Origin: Halobellus sp. MBLA0158
GTDB taxonomy: Archaea; Halobacteriota; Halobacteria; Halobacteriales; Haloferacaceae
Direction: 5' to 3'
Assembly: GCF_041477585.1 (NCBI RefSeq)
Contig: NZ_JBGNYA010000001.1
Span: forward strand, 2,604,001-2,668,000
DNA: 64,000 nucleotides
Of this stretch, positions 1 to 7,791 are shown one piece after another. Within the stretch, counting starts at the first letter, position 1, and every line of letters starts with the position of its first letter. The position numbers and the translations under genes were made by a program. The notes beneath the pieces were generated by a model. The model had not been told where the DNA came from. It worked only from the letters and a program-made list of their open reading frames with translations, and did not search any database.

Positions 1-728
1 TCGGGGTCGGCGTCGTAGAGGCGTTCTTCGCCCGCGCGGACGATGTCGCCGATGCTCTCGACGGTGTCGGCTGCGAAGCCGTACTCCGCGCGGAGGTCGC
101 GGACGCCCGCGACGAGTTCGCCCGTGTCGCCCGCGCCGCCGTCGAAGCCGACGACGAAGGGGAGGTTCGGCGTCTCGATGCGGCGGCAGTCGTCGCCCTC
201 GACCCTGACGGCGCCGCCCATCGCCGAGCAGAAGGTGTCCGCGCGGGAGGCCTGCCCGTCCTGGACGTCGTACTCCGCGCGGTAGGCGCGGTCGGCGATC
301 TCATCCTTGCTCAGTTCGACACCCAGCTCTCGGGTCGCGGCGTCGATGCCGGCGACGACGACCGCGGCCGACGAGCCCAGTCCGGCGCCCAGCGGGATCT
401 CGCTCTCGACGGTAATATCGAACCCCGCGTCGGGGGCGTCGGCCGCGTCGCGGGCCTGTTCGACCGCGGCGTCGATGTAGCCCATCGCGGCGTCGACGAG
501 TCCCTCGGGGACGTCGACGTCCGGCCGCTCGGCGGTGTCGCCGGCGTACTCGACGGTGAAGCCGTCGAGGCTCAGGTCGCGGGCCTGGACTCTGATGTGG
601 TCGTCCGCGCGGGCGTCGACGGTGACCGTGGCCCGGCGCTCGATGGCGCAGGGGACCGCCGGCTCGCCGTAGACGACCGCGTGTTCCCCGAAGAGGTACA
701 CCTTCCCGGGGGCGCTCGAAACGGTCAT
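1..728 (-). CDS. mvk: Mevalonate kinase (3' end outside window)
   Basis: GHMP-family kinase that phosphorylates mevalonate in the isoprenoid pathway feeding archaeal ether lipids. The ATG at 728 opens with APGKVYLFGEHAVVYG (residues about 6-21), the substrate-side motif of mevalonate kinases, and the GHMP ATP loop PLGAGLGSSAA lies near residue 112. About 242 codons are inside the window; the C-terminal part, including the third GHMP motif, lies beyond base 1. An IPP isomerase homolog of the same broad pathway is in this window at about 32.3 kb but is not linked to this gene. Identification is firm from the two motifs. Confidence 0.93.
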   Translation of the reverse strand, partial: MTVSSAPGKVYLFGEHAVVYGEPAVPCAIERRATVTVDARADDHIRVQARDLSLDGFTVEYAGDTAERPDVDVPEGLVDAAMGYIDAAVEQARDAADAPDAGFDITVESEIPLGAGLGSSAAVVVAGIDAATRELGVELSKDEIADRAYRAEYDVQDGQASRADTFCSAMGGAVRVEGDDCRRIETPNLPFVVGFDGGAGDTGELVAGVRDLRAEYGFAADTVESIGDIVRAGEERLYDADP

Positions 729-800
729 ACGGGAGGAATACGAGGGGCGCCGCTTAAGCCATCCGACCGCCAGCGAGGGGGTGCGCCCGTCCGGGCCGCC

Positions 801-1136
801 TCACGCGGCGCCGTCCGCGTCGTTCGCGTCGTCCCCGCTCCCGGTAGTGAAGTCCGTGAGTTTGGTGCGTTCGCCGTCTCCGCGAGAGCGGGCCGCGAGG
901 AGTTCGATGACGAGCGCGACGAGGGCGATGAACACGACGAGCAGGAGGCGCTTCGAGACGCAGCCGCCGCGCCCCGCCCCCGAATCGTCGCTCTCGTCGT
1001 CGCTTTCGTCGCCCTCGGACGACGAGCCGAAGAGCCCGCCGATCGCGGGCGCGGTGTTCGTCGCCTCCGCGTTCGCGGAGAAAGTAAGGCCGTCGTGCAG
1101 GTGGATCTCGAAGAGGGTGAATGACGTGTCGCTCAT
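801..1136 (-). CDS. Small single-span membrane protein, unknown function
   Basis: 111 residues from the ATG at 1136; an in-frame start 29 codons further upstream would add a sequence with no typical haloarchaeal character, so I chose the inner ATG. Residues 1-40 contain FTLFEIHLHDGLTFSANA, followed by an acidic Ser/Asp/Glu-rich linker, one hydrophobic segment (about residues 62-82, RLLLVVFIALVALVIELLAA) and a short acidic tail. The layout suggests a single-span membrane protein. It lies 72 bases downstream of the mevalonate kinase start on the same strand, but upstream of it in transcription. I do not recognise a family. Confidence 0.7.
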   Translation of the reverse strand: MSDTSFTLFEIHLHDGLTFSANAEATNTAPAIGGLFGSSSEGDESDDESDDSGAGRGGCVSKRLLLVVFIALVALVIELLAARSRGDGERTKLTDFTTGSGDDANDADGAA

Positions 1137-1271
1137 CTCTCGTCTCGGTACGCCGACAGGAGGAATAACCGTTGTGGAGCCCGGGCCGCGGGCCGAGTGA
1201 CGGGGCGGTTTCGAACCGACCAAAGGGCCGGTATCCCGTAGTTTCAGGTGAACGGGGTGCGGAGCGGAGAT

Positions 1272-2333
1272 ATGGACGAGGACAGACGCGGGTTCCTTAC
1301 GGATCTACTGACCACGGCCAGCCCCTCGGGGTTCGAATCGGCTGGCCAGCGAGTGTGGCTCGACTACGTGCGGGCGTTCGCCGACGACGTCTGGACCGAC
1401 GACTACGGCAACGCGGTCGCGGTCCACGAGGGCGGCGCGGACGCGTCGATCGCCTTCACCGGGCACGCCGACGAGATCGGCTACATCGTCCGGAACATCA
1501 CCGACGACGGCTTCCTCCGGATCGGCTCGATCGGCGGCGCCGACCGCACGGTCTCGCAGGGCCAGCACGTCACCGTCCACGGCGACGAGTCGGTGCCGGG
1601 CGTGATCGGCCAGACCGCGATCCACCTCCGGGACCGCGAGGACGAGTCCTACGAGGACATCGCAGAGCAGTTCGTCGACGTCGGCGCCGACGACGAGGAG
1701 GAAGCCCGCGAGCTCGTCGAGATCGGCGACCCCGTCACGGTCGAGACGCGCGTCCGCGACCTCCACGGTACCAAAGTCGCCGCCCGCGGGATGGACAACC
1801 GCGTCGGGACCTGGTCCGCGGCGGAGGGGCTCCGCGCGGCCGTCGAACGCGACGTCGACGCGACGGTCTACGCCGTCAGCACCGTCCAGGAGGAGGTCGG
1901 CGTCCAGGGCGCGAAGATGGTCGGCTTCGGGCTGGAACCGGACGCGGCGATCGCGGTCGACGTGACCCACGCGACGGACAACCCCGACATCCCCGGCAAG
2001 CGCACCGGCCCCGTCGAACTCGGCGCCGGCCCGGTCGTCTCCCGCGGGAGCGCGAACCACCCCTCGATCGTCGATCTCGCACGCGAGGCCGCCGGAGACG
2101 CCGACGTCGACGTCCAACTGCAGGCGACGGGCACGCGGACCGGCACCGACGCCGACGCCTTCTACACCTCGCGGAGCGGCATTCCCTCCCTGAATCTCGG
2201 GATTCCGAACCGTTACATGCACACGCCGGTCGAGGTCATCGACACCGACGACCTCGACGCCGCCGCGGAGTTGTTGGGCGCGGTCGCCGAGCGGGCGGCC
2301 GACGCCGCGCCGTTCGGCGTCGACCTGTCGTGA
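1272..2333 (+). CDS. M42-family metallopeptidase (glutamyl aminopeptidase / CelM-like)
   Basis: 353-residue cytosolic di-zinc aminopeptidase of the tetrahedral (TET) M42 family, which trims short peptides. The metal and catalytic set is visible: TGHADEIGYI near residue 62, ARGMDNRVG near 172 (bridging Asp), VQEEVGVQG near 205 (catalytic Glu pair), VDVTHATDNP near 230, and NRYMHTPVEVI near 313 (last metal His). Length is normal. The ATG at 1272 gives the start MDEDRRGFLTDLL, where the family begins; an ATG 24 bases upstream is possible but adds nothing conserved. It was often annotated as an endoglucanase in older databases, which the motifs do not support. It stands alone, 120 bases ahead of the ribosomal cluster. 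Confidence 0.9.
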   Translation: MDEDRRGFLTDLLTTASPSGFESAGQRVWLDYVRAFADDVWTDDYGNAVAVHEGGADASIAFTGHADEIGYIVRNITDDGFLRIGSIGGADRTVSQGQHVTVHGDESVPGVIGQTAIHLRDREDESYEDIAEQFVDVGADDEEEARELVEIGDPVTVETRVRDLHGTKVAARGMDNRVGTWSAAEGLRAAVERDVDATVYAVSTVQEEVGVQGAKMVGFGLEPDAAIAVDVTHATDNPDIPGKRTGPVELGAGPVVSRGSANHPSIVDLAREAAGDADVDVQLQATGTRTGTDADAFYTSRSGIPSLNLGIPNRYMHTPVEVIDTDDLDAAAELLGAVAERAADAAPFGVDLS

Positions 2334-2426
2334 TCGGGCGGCCGACCGGGGCGAATGCGGCGGGGGCCGACCCGCGCTCGATCCCCGTGCCGAACCCTGA
2401 CACGGCCGTTCGGCCGAAAGAAAACC

Positions 2427-2434
2427 GTTAAAAG
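2427..2434 (+). promoter_or_regulatory. TATA box for L11 gene (leaderless)
   Basis: GTTAAAAG is centred 26 bases before the ATG at 2457, so transcription should begin at or next to the start codon. There is no ribosome binding site in front of the ATG, as expected for a leaderless mRNA. Confidence 0.6.
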
Positions 2435-2456
2435 TCGGCGTAGGGTGTTGTGAGAT

Positions 2457-2936
2457 ATGGCTGGAACCATCGAAGTACTCGTTCCCGGCGGGGAGGCCAA
2501 CCCCGGCCCGCCGCTCGGTCCGGAACTCGGCCCCACCCCCGTGAACGTTCAGGACGTCGTCCAGCAGATCAACGACGAGACGGCGGCGTTCGACGGGATG
2601 GAAGTCCCCGTCACCGTCGAGTACGAGGACGACGGCTCCTTTACGATCTCGGTCGGCGTCCCGCCGACGGCCGAACTCGTCAAGGACGAGGCCGGCTTCG
2701 AGACGGGCTCGGGCGAGCCCCAGGAGAACTTCGTCGCCGACCTGGACGTCGAGCAAGTGAAGAAGATCGCAGAGCAGAAGTCCTCGGACCTGCTCTCCTA
2801 TGACTCGTTCAACGCCGCGAAGGAGGTCGTCGGGACCTGCACCTCGCTGGGCGTGACGATCGAGGGCAACGATCCGCGCGAGTTCAAACAGCGGATGGAA
2901 GACGGCGAGTACGACGACGTCTTCGTCGACGAGTAA
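2457..2936 (+). CDS. rpl11: Large-subunit ribosomal protein L11
   Basis: 159-residue uL11 that binds the GTPase-associated centre of 23S rRNA and the base of the stalk. The N-terminus MAGTIEVLVPGGEANPGPP and the following PLGPELGPTPVNVQ are diagnostic, and the C-terminal rRNA-binding domain contains KSSDLLSYDSFNAAKEVVGT. It has its own leaderless promoter, and 308 bases separate it from L1. This matches the arrangement described for Halobacterium, where L11 is transcribed separately from L1-L10-L12. The acidic C-terminal tail (DGEYDDVFVDE) is typical of halophiles. Confidence 0.97.
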   Translation: MAGTIEVLVPGGEANPGPPLGPELGPTPVNVQDVVQQINDETAAFDGMEVPVTVEYEDDGSFTISVGVPPTAELVKDEAGFETGSGEPQENFVADLDVEQVKKIAEQKSSDLLSYDSFNAAKEVVGTCTSLGVTIEGNDPREFKQRMEDGEYDDVFVDE

Positions 2937-3147
2937 TCCGTCCAGACGCGCAGTCGACAGCGGGCCGCGACCGCGACCGGCCGCCCTTCTCTCTGCGAGT
3001 TTCGTCCGACCCTCCACCATTGGGTCCGTCAGCCGCGTCCGAGCGCCCGCACAGCGGCGCGTCCGCGGGGTTCGGTCCGTGCAGACGATTCCCACAGATC
3101 GGGCGTTTCGAGCCCGAAATCCGGCGGTACGGGGCTTCCGCTTCGAC
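2937..3147. other. Non-coding spacer between L11 and the L1 promoter
   Basis: No open frame here has coding character. The spacer should hold the L11 transcript end, but I see no clear hairpin plus T-run, only a CT-rich patch (about 2983-2996). Confidence 0.4.
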
Positions 3148-3159
3148 GGACTTAAGTCC
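3148..3159 (+). promoter_or_regulatory. Promoter of the L1-L10-L12 operon
   Basis: GGACTTAAGTCC is a perfect 12-base palindrome whose AT core works as a TATA box. A start about 26 bases downstream would fall near 3178-3180 and give a leader of about 65-70 bases. That agrees with the roughly 74-base leader reported for the Halobacterium L1 operon. Confidence 0.6.
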
Positions 3160-3179
3160 GCCATCCTCCTTCGCTCCGA

Positions 3180-3244
3180 CGAGGCAGGCAGACGCCTGTT
3201 TCACTGACCCGTAGGAGCAATCCTGCGTACTACGGAGGTGAATA
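3180..3244 (+). promoter_or_regulatory. L1 operon leader with probable L1-binding structure and RBS
   Basis: The leader can form two hairpins: CAGGC/GCCTG with an AGAC loop (about 3185-3198), and AGGA/TCCT closed by a GCAA tetraloop (about 3213-3224). A strong Shine-Dalgarno GGAGGTGA (3234-3241) stands just before the ATG at 3245. In archaea ribosomal protein L1 represses its own operon by binding a leader structure that copies its 23S rRNA site; the position here fits that role. The folding is read by eye. Confidence 0.5.
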
Positions 3245-3883
3245 ATGGCAGATACGATAGTTGACGCAGTCTCTCGCGCACTCGACGAGTCCCCCTCGCG
3301 GAACTTCCGTGAGACGGTGGACCTCGCCGTGAATCTGCGCGACCTCGACCTAAACGACCCGTCGAAACGTGTCGACGAGTCTGTCGTTCTCCCGTCCGGC
3401 ACCGGACAGGAGACGCAGATCGTCGTCTTCGCGAGCGGTGAGACCGCGCTCCGAGCCGAGGACGTCGCCGACCAAGTACTGGACGGCAACGACCTCGAAG
3501 ACCTCGGAGACGACACCGACGCGGCAAAAGACCTCGCGGACGAGACCGACTTCTTCGTGGCAGAAGCCGATATGATGCAAGACATCGGCCGCTACCTCGG
3601 GACGGTCCTCGGTCCGCGCGGGAAGATGCCGACGCCGCTCCAGCCGGACGACGACGTCGTCGAGACAGTGAATCGGATGAAGAACACGGTGCAACTCCGC
3701 TCCCGCGACCGCCGGACGTTCCACACCCGCGTGGGTGCCGAAGACATGGACGCCGACGACATCGCGGACAACATCGACGTCATCGTCCGTCGACTCGAAG
3801 CGAGCCTGGAGAAGGGCCCGCTCAACATCGACTCGATGTACGTGAAGACGACGATGGGCCCGTCCGTGGAGGTACCCGCATGA
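3245..3883 (+). CDS. rpl1: Large-subunit ribosomal protein L1
   Basis: 212-residue uL1 of the L1 stalk (E-site tRNA release), and in archaea also the translational repressor of this operon. [20 protein letters not shown] at the start, [16 protein letters not shown] near residue 120 and the C-terminal [15 protein letters not shown] are typical. A strong ribosome binding site precedes the ATG, in contrast with the leaderless L11 gene. The stop overlaps the L10 start by four bases (ATGA at 3880), indicating translational coupling. Confidence 0.97.
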   Translation: MADTIVDAVSRALDESPSRNFRETVDLAVNLRDLDLNDPSKRVDESVVLPSGTGQETQIVVFASGETALRAEDVADQVLDGNDLEDLGDDTDAAKDLADETDFFVAEADMMQDIGRYLGTVLGPRGKMPTPLQPDDDVVETVNRMKNTVQLRSRDRRTFHTRVGAEDMDADDIADNIDVIVRRLEASLEKGPLNIDSMYVKTTMGPSVEVPA

Positions 3884-4938
3884 GCGGCAGTGCCTCCGCG
3901 CGGCGCACCGAGACGATCCCCGAGTGGAAGAAAGAGGAGGTCGCCGAACTGGTCGACTTCCTGGAGAGCTACCAGTCGGTGGGCGTCGTCGACGTCGCCG
4001 GCATCCCGAGCCGGCAGCTCCAGAGCATGCGCCGTGAACTCCACGGCAGCGCGGAACTGCGGATGAGCCGCAACACGCTCACCGTCCGCGCGCTGGAGGA
4101 GGTCGACGACGGCCTCGAAGACCTGACCGAGTACGTCTCGGGCCAGGTCGCCCTCGTCGGCACCAACGACAACCCCTTCGGGCTCTACAAGCAGCTCGAG
4201 GCCTCGAAGACCCCCGCGCCGATCAGCGCGGGCGAGGTCGCCCCCAACGACATCGTCATCCCCGAGGGTGACACGGGCGTCGATCCCGGTCCGTTCGTGG
4301 GCGAGCTCCAGCAGGTCGGAGCCGCCGCCCGGATCCAGGACGGCTCGATCCAGGTCACCGAGGACTCGAAGGTGCTCAAAGCCGGCGAGGAGGTCTCCGA
4401 GGACCTCGAAGGCGTCCTCTCCGAGCTCGGCATCGAACCCAAGGAAGTCGGGCTCGACCTCCGCGGCGTCTTCTCCGAGGGCGTCCTGTTCGAGCCGGAC
4501 GAACTCGCCATCGACGTCGACGAGTACCGCGCGGACATCGAGTCCGCCGCCGCGGCCGCTCGGAACCTCGCGGTCAACGCGGAGTACCCGACGGCGCAGT
4601 CCACCCCGACCCTCCTGGCCAAGGCGGCCGGCGAGGCGAAGGCGCTCGGGCTGTTCGCCGCCATCGAGGACCCCGACGTGCTGCCTGATCTCGTCGCGAA
4701 AGCCGACGCGCAGGTCCGCACGCTCGCGGCCCAGATCGACGACGACGAGGCGCTCCCGGAGGAACTCCGGGGGGTCGAGGCGCCCGAACCGGCCGCCGAC
4801 GAGTCGGCCGAGACGGGCGACGAGGAAGCAGAATCGGCAGACGAAGAAGACGAAGACGAAGAAACTGACGCCGACGACGGCGGGGCCGACGACGATGACG
4901 ACGACGGTGCCGAAGGACTCGGCGCGATGTTCGGATAA
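3880..4938 (+). CDS. rpl10: Acidic ribosomal protein P0 / L10
   Basis: 352-residue uL10, the stalk base protein that anchors L12 dimers and binds 23S rRNA next to L11. It is the long archaeal form: rRNA-binding N-domain with [19 protein letters not shown] near residues 35-50, an insertion domain, L12-binding helices, and a very acidic low-complexity tail ending [10 protein letters not shown]. The L12 protein ends with the related GEGLGNLFG, the shared factor-recruiting tail of archaeal stalk proteins. It overlaps L1 by four bases and is followed by L12 after 18 bases. Confidence 0.96.
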   Translation: MSGSASARRTETIPEWKKEEVAELVDFLESYQSVGVVDVAGIPSRQLQSMRRELHGSAELRMSRNTLTVRALEEVDDGLEDLTEYVSGQVALVGTNDNPFGLYKQLEASKTPAPISAGEVAPNDIVIPEGDTGVDPGPFVGELQQVGAAARIQDGSIQVTEDSKVLKAGEEVSEDLEGVLSELGIEPKEVGLDLRGVFSEGVLFEPDELAIDVDEYRADIESAAAAARNLAVNAEYPTAQSTPTLLAKAAGEAKALGLFAAIEDPDVLPDLVAKADAQVRTLAAQIDDDEALPEELRGVEAPEPAADESAETGDEEAESADEEDEDEETDADDGGADDDDDDGAEGLGAMFG

Positions 4939-4956
4939 CACACGAGGTACACAACA

Positions 4957-5301
4957 ATGGAATACGTTTACGCTGCGCTCATCCTGAACGAATCGGGCGA
5001 AGAGATCAACGAAGACAACGTCACCGCGGTCCTGGAGGCCGCCGGCGTCGACGTCGAGGAATCCCGCGTCAAGGCGCTCGTCGCCGCGCTGGAGGACGTC
5101 GACATCGAGGAGGCCGTCGAGACGGCCGCCGCCGCGCCCGCGCCCGCTTCGGGCGGCGCCGCCGGCGGTGCCGACGAGGCCGACGCCGACGAGGACGAGG
5201 GCGACGCCGACGAGGCCGAAGAGGAGGCCGACGAAGGCGACGCCGACGAGGAAGAGGACGAAGAGGCCAGCGGCGAGGGCCTCGGCAACCTCTTCGGCTG
5301 A
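4957..5301 (+). CDS. rpl12: Stalk ribosomal protein L12 (P1)
   Basis: 114-residue archaeal P1/L12 that forms the flexible stalk recruiting translation GTPases. [20 protein letters not shown] is the dimerisation domain (to about residue 58), followed by an Ala/Gly hinge, a long Asp/Glu run and the GEGLGNLFG tail that binds elongation factors. It is the last gene of the L1-L10-L12 operon. A T-rich patch (ATTTCTTTCG, about 5359-5368) some 60 bases after the stop may end the transcript. Confidence 0.96.
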   Translation: MEYVYAALILNESGEEINEDNVTAVLEAAGVDVEESRVKALVAALEDVDIEEAVETAAAAPAPASGGAAGGADEADADEDEGDADEAEEEADEGDADEEEDEEASGEGLGNLFG

Positions 5302-5467
5302 AGCCGACGGACGCCGACCGTCCGATCCGGACGTCGCGCCGACTCGTCTCCCGAACCGATTTCTTTCGACGCCACCCGGCGAGCCGCGCGTCCGCGACCC
5401 GCGCGCGGTCGCGAGCCGCGTCGTCGTCGGGGCGCGCGCCGCCCGCCGAACAGCCCCGAGCCGACAG

Positions 5468-5475
5468 TATATATA
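5468..5475 (+). promoter_or_regulatory. TATA box for RNase H-like gene (leaderless GTG)
   Basis: TATATATA is centred 26-27 bases before the GTG at 5498. This fixes an unusual GTG start and rules out the longer in-frame extension that runs back into the L12 coding region. Confidence 0.7.
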
Positions 5476-5497
5476 CGATCACGCCGAAACGCCGGGA

Positions 5498-6268
5498 GTG
5501 ATCGTCGTCGCGACCGACGACTTCGAGCTGTACCACGACGTCGTCGACGAACTCCGGGACCGGGGCGTGACCTTCACCACCCAGGAGCCGGGCGAGGGGC
5601 TCCCCGACCGCACGCGGGTCGTGATCCGCGCGCCGGAGGACCGCGTGGAGACGCCCGCGGACGTCGAGACCGTGGTCGCGGACGCGGACGGCGCACGCCG
5701 CGCCGTCGAGGAGGTCGTCTCGATCCTCCGGGGCGGCGGCGGGCGGACGGTCGTCGGCGTCGACCCGGGGACGCGCCCCGGCATCGCCGTGCTCAAAGGC
5801 GACACCGTCGTCGCGGCGTTCCAGGTGCCGCTCGCGGACGCCGTCGAGACCGTCAGACGGGAGGTCGAAGACGAGCCCGATCCGGTGGTCCGGATCGGCG
5901 ACGGCGCGCGGCTCCAGGGCTCGCAGTTGGTCAACGACCTCGACGATGTCGCCGTCGAGTTGGTCGACGAGACGGGGACGACGCCCTACCTCGGGACCGG
6001 CGCGCGGGGGATGGGCGACGTCCTCGCGGCGGTCAACATCGCGCGGCTCCCCGGCGAGGAGGTGAGCAGCCGCGAGATCGAGCCGACCGCGGGGGAACTC
6101 CAGCGCATCAAGAACCGCTCGCGGGAGGCATCGGCCGACGGTCGGACGATCGACGAGGGGCTCGCCCGCCGGGTCGCGGCCGGCGAACTCACCGTCAGGG
6201 AGGCGCTGGAGGCCCACCGCGAGCGGGGCGCCGGGGCCGACGAAGCGGACGAAGGCGACGAGCAGTAG
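5498..6268 (+). CDS. RuvC/YqgF-like (RNase H fold) protein, function unknown
   Basis: 256 residues. The first 75 or so have a distinct Rossmann-like start (VIVVATDDFELYHDVVDEL). The central part carries an RNase H-fold signature: VVGVDPGTRPGIAVL near residue 85, VELVDETGTTPY near 153 (the position of the second acid in YqgF/RuvC), and GDVLAAVNIAR near 172 (third acid). A charged helical tail follows. RuvC relatives cut Holliday junctions and YqgF relatives act on pre-rRNA; which substrate applies here cannot be told. The strong TATA box makes it a separate unit from the L1 operon 196 bases upstream. The start is GTG at 5498. Confidence 0.7.
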   Translation: MIVVATDDFELYHDVVDELRDRGVTFTTQEPGEGLPDRTRVVIRAPEDRVETPADVETVVADADGARRAVEEVVSILRGGGGRTVVGVDPGTRPGIAVLKGDTVVAAFQVPLADAVETVRREVEDEPDPVVRIGDGARLQGSQLVNDLDDVAVELVDETGTTPYLGTGARGMGDVLAAVNIARLPGEEVSSREIEPTAGELQRIKNRSREASADGRTIDEGLARRVAAGELTVREALEAHRERGAGADEADEGDEQ

Positions 6269-6285
6269 CAGAGCGACGAGCGGAA

Positions 6286-7587
6286 CTACTCGCTGCGCAC
6301 CGCCGCCTCGGCCCGGCGCATCACTTCGCGGACCGGGAGCCCGGTCGCCGTGGCGACCGAAAGCGCGTCGTCGTACTCCGCGCTGTAATCGTAGGGGTCG
6401 CCGTCGGCGTCGGACGCGATCTTCACGGCGACCTCGTGGGTGTCGCCGTCGACGTCGATTTCGGCCGTCTCGAAGTCGCGACCGGCGACCCAGCGGTGGC
6501 CGGCGCCGTGCTCCCGGACGCCGAGGGTCCCCGTCTCGACCGCGAGCCGGTGGGCGACGCGCTCTGCGTCCTCGGGCCGAACGATGACCTTCACCAGGTG
6601 GCCGGGGCGGGACTTCTTCATCGTCGTCGGGAGGATCGTCACGTCGCGCGCGCCGGCGGCTTTGAGCGTCTCCTGGAGCCCGCCAAGCAGTTCGGGCGAG
6701 GCGTCGTCGAGGTTCGTCTCCAGGACGGTGATCTGGTCACGGTCGAGCCGGCGGCCGCCGTCGCCGACGAGCGCACGGAGGACGTTCGGCCGCTCGGGGA
6801 AGTCGTAGCCGCCCGCGCCGTAGCCCGACGCGTCGACGTCGAGGGTCGGGAGCGCGTCGACGCCCTCCGCGACGTGCGCGAGGATCGCCGCCCCCGTGGG
6901 GGTGAGGAGTTCGGCGTCAACCGGGCCGCCGCGGAGCGACCACGACGCGTCGGCGGCGATCTCGACGACGGCGGGGGCGGGGATCGGATACTCGCCGTGC
7001 GCCATCTCCTGGGAGCCGTCGCCGGTCGAGAGCGGCGTCGTGACCACGCGCTCGACGTCGAGGTCGTCGAGGAGGAGCGCGACGCCGACGACGTCGGCGA
7101 TGGCGTCGTCGGCGCCGACCTCGTGGAAGTGGGTGTCGTCGAGGTCGGTGTCGTGGACGGCCGCCTCGGCCTCACCGAGGAGCCGGAAGATCGCCTTGGC
7201 GTCTGCTTCGACCGCGTCCGGGAGATCCATCGACTCGACGATCTCGATCACCTCAGGATAGGTACGGTGTGGGCCGTGACCCTCCGCGGGCGTTCCATTA
7301 GCGGCGTCGTGATCGTGGCCGTCCCGGTCGTGGGTGTGGTGACTGTGGTCGTGGTCACCGTGTCCGTCGTGAGCCTGCCCGTGAGTCCGCTCTCGGTCGT
7401 CGGCGAACACCACGCGGACCCGCGTCGCGGCGATGCCGTTCTCGTCGACGGTCCCGACGTCGTACCGGAGATCCAGGGCGTCTTCGACCGGCGCGAGCGC
7501 GTCGGGGTCGGCGCCGGCGTCGAGGAGGGCCGCGAGCAGCATATCGCCGCTGGCGCCCATCCGACCGTCGAAAGCGAGCGTGCGCAT
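6286..7587 (-). CDS. larC: LarC, nickel insertion enzyme for the nickel-pincer cofactor
   Basis: 433-residue member of the former DUF111 family. LarC inserts nickel into the pyridinium bis-thiocarboxylate mononucleotide to make the NPN cofactor of lactate racemase-type enzymes. MRTLAFDGRMGASGDMLLAA at the start, FHEVGADDAIADVVG near residue 165 and LETNLDDASPELLGG in the middle are family marks. A His/Asp-rich stretch (about residues 75-100, HDGHGDHDHSHHTHDRDGHD) probably handles nickel and is common in this family. The gene is one uninterrupted frame. No larA, larB or larE lies in this window. It converges on the RuvC-like gene, with 17 bases between the stops. Confidence 0.9.
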   Translation of the reverse strand: MRTLAFDGRMGASGDMLLAALLDAGADPDALAPVEDALDLRYDVGTVDENGIAATRVRVVFADDRERTHGQAHDGHGDHDHSHHTHDRDGHDHDAANGTPAEGHGPHRTYPEVIEIVESMDLPDAVEADAKAIFRLLGEAEAAVHDTDLDDTHFHEVGADDAIADVVGVALLLDDLDVERVVTTPLSTGDGSQEMAHGEYPIPAPAVVEIAADASWSLRGGPVDAELLTPTGAAILAHVAEGVDALPTLDVDASGYGAGGYDFPERPNVLRALVGDGGRRLDRDQITVLETNLDDASPELLGGLQETLKAAGARDVTILPTTMKKSRPGHLVKVIVRPEDAERVAHRLAVETGTLGVREHGAGHRWVAGRDFETAEIDVDGDTHEVAVKIASDADGDPYDYSAEYDDALSVATATGLPVREVMRRAEAAVRSE

Positions 7588-7737
7588 ACCGACAAATCGC
7601 GGCGGGACGGCAAAGGTCCAGCGAGACGGGCGCGGGCCGCGTCTCTGCCGCGGTCGGTAAGGATTTGTATCCCCGAATCGAACGATGCTACAGAGTGTCA
7701 CACCGGGGCAGGACCGCCCCGCGAGCGGACGCAGGGA

Positions 7738-7747
7738 AGGACTTAAC
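7738..7747 (+). promoter_or_regulatory. Probable TATA box for cdc48
   Basis: AGGACTTAAC lies about 50 bases before the ATG at 7792, giving a leader of roughly 25 bases. It is the only AT-rich element in the 204-base divergent spacer that sits at a plausible distance. Confidence 0.4.
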
Positions 7748-7791
7748 CCCGGTCGTGACCGACTGGCGGGACGCATCCCCGCGACCCAATC

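Noticed and set aside
1172-3164. Very long open frames on both strands over the M42 peptidase and L11
   Set aside because: They are Arg/Gly/Ala-rich products of high G+C in non-coding frames and carry no family motif; the annotated genes explain the region.
5168-5497. Upstream extension of the RNase H-like gene into L12
   Set aside because: The extension is low-complexity Thr/Arg/Pro from reading the L12 acidic tail out of frame, and a TATA box fixes the GTG at 5498.
7333-7376. GTG/GTC-rich patch inside larC resembling a simple repeat
   Set aside because: It encodes the His/Asp-rich metal stretch of LarC, so the repetition comes from the protein sequence.
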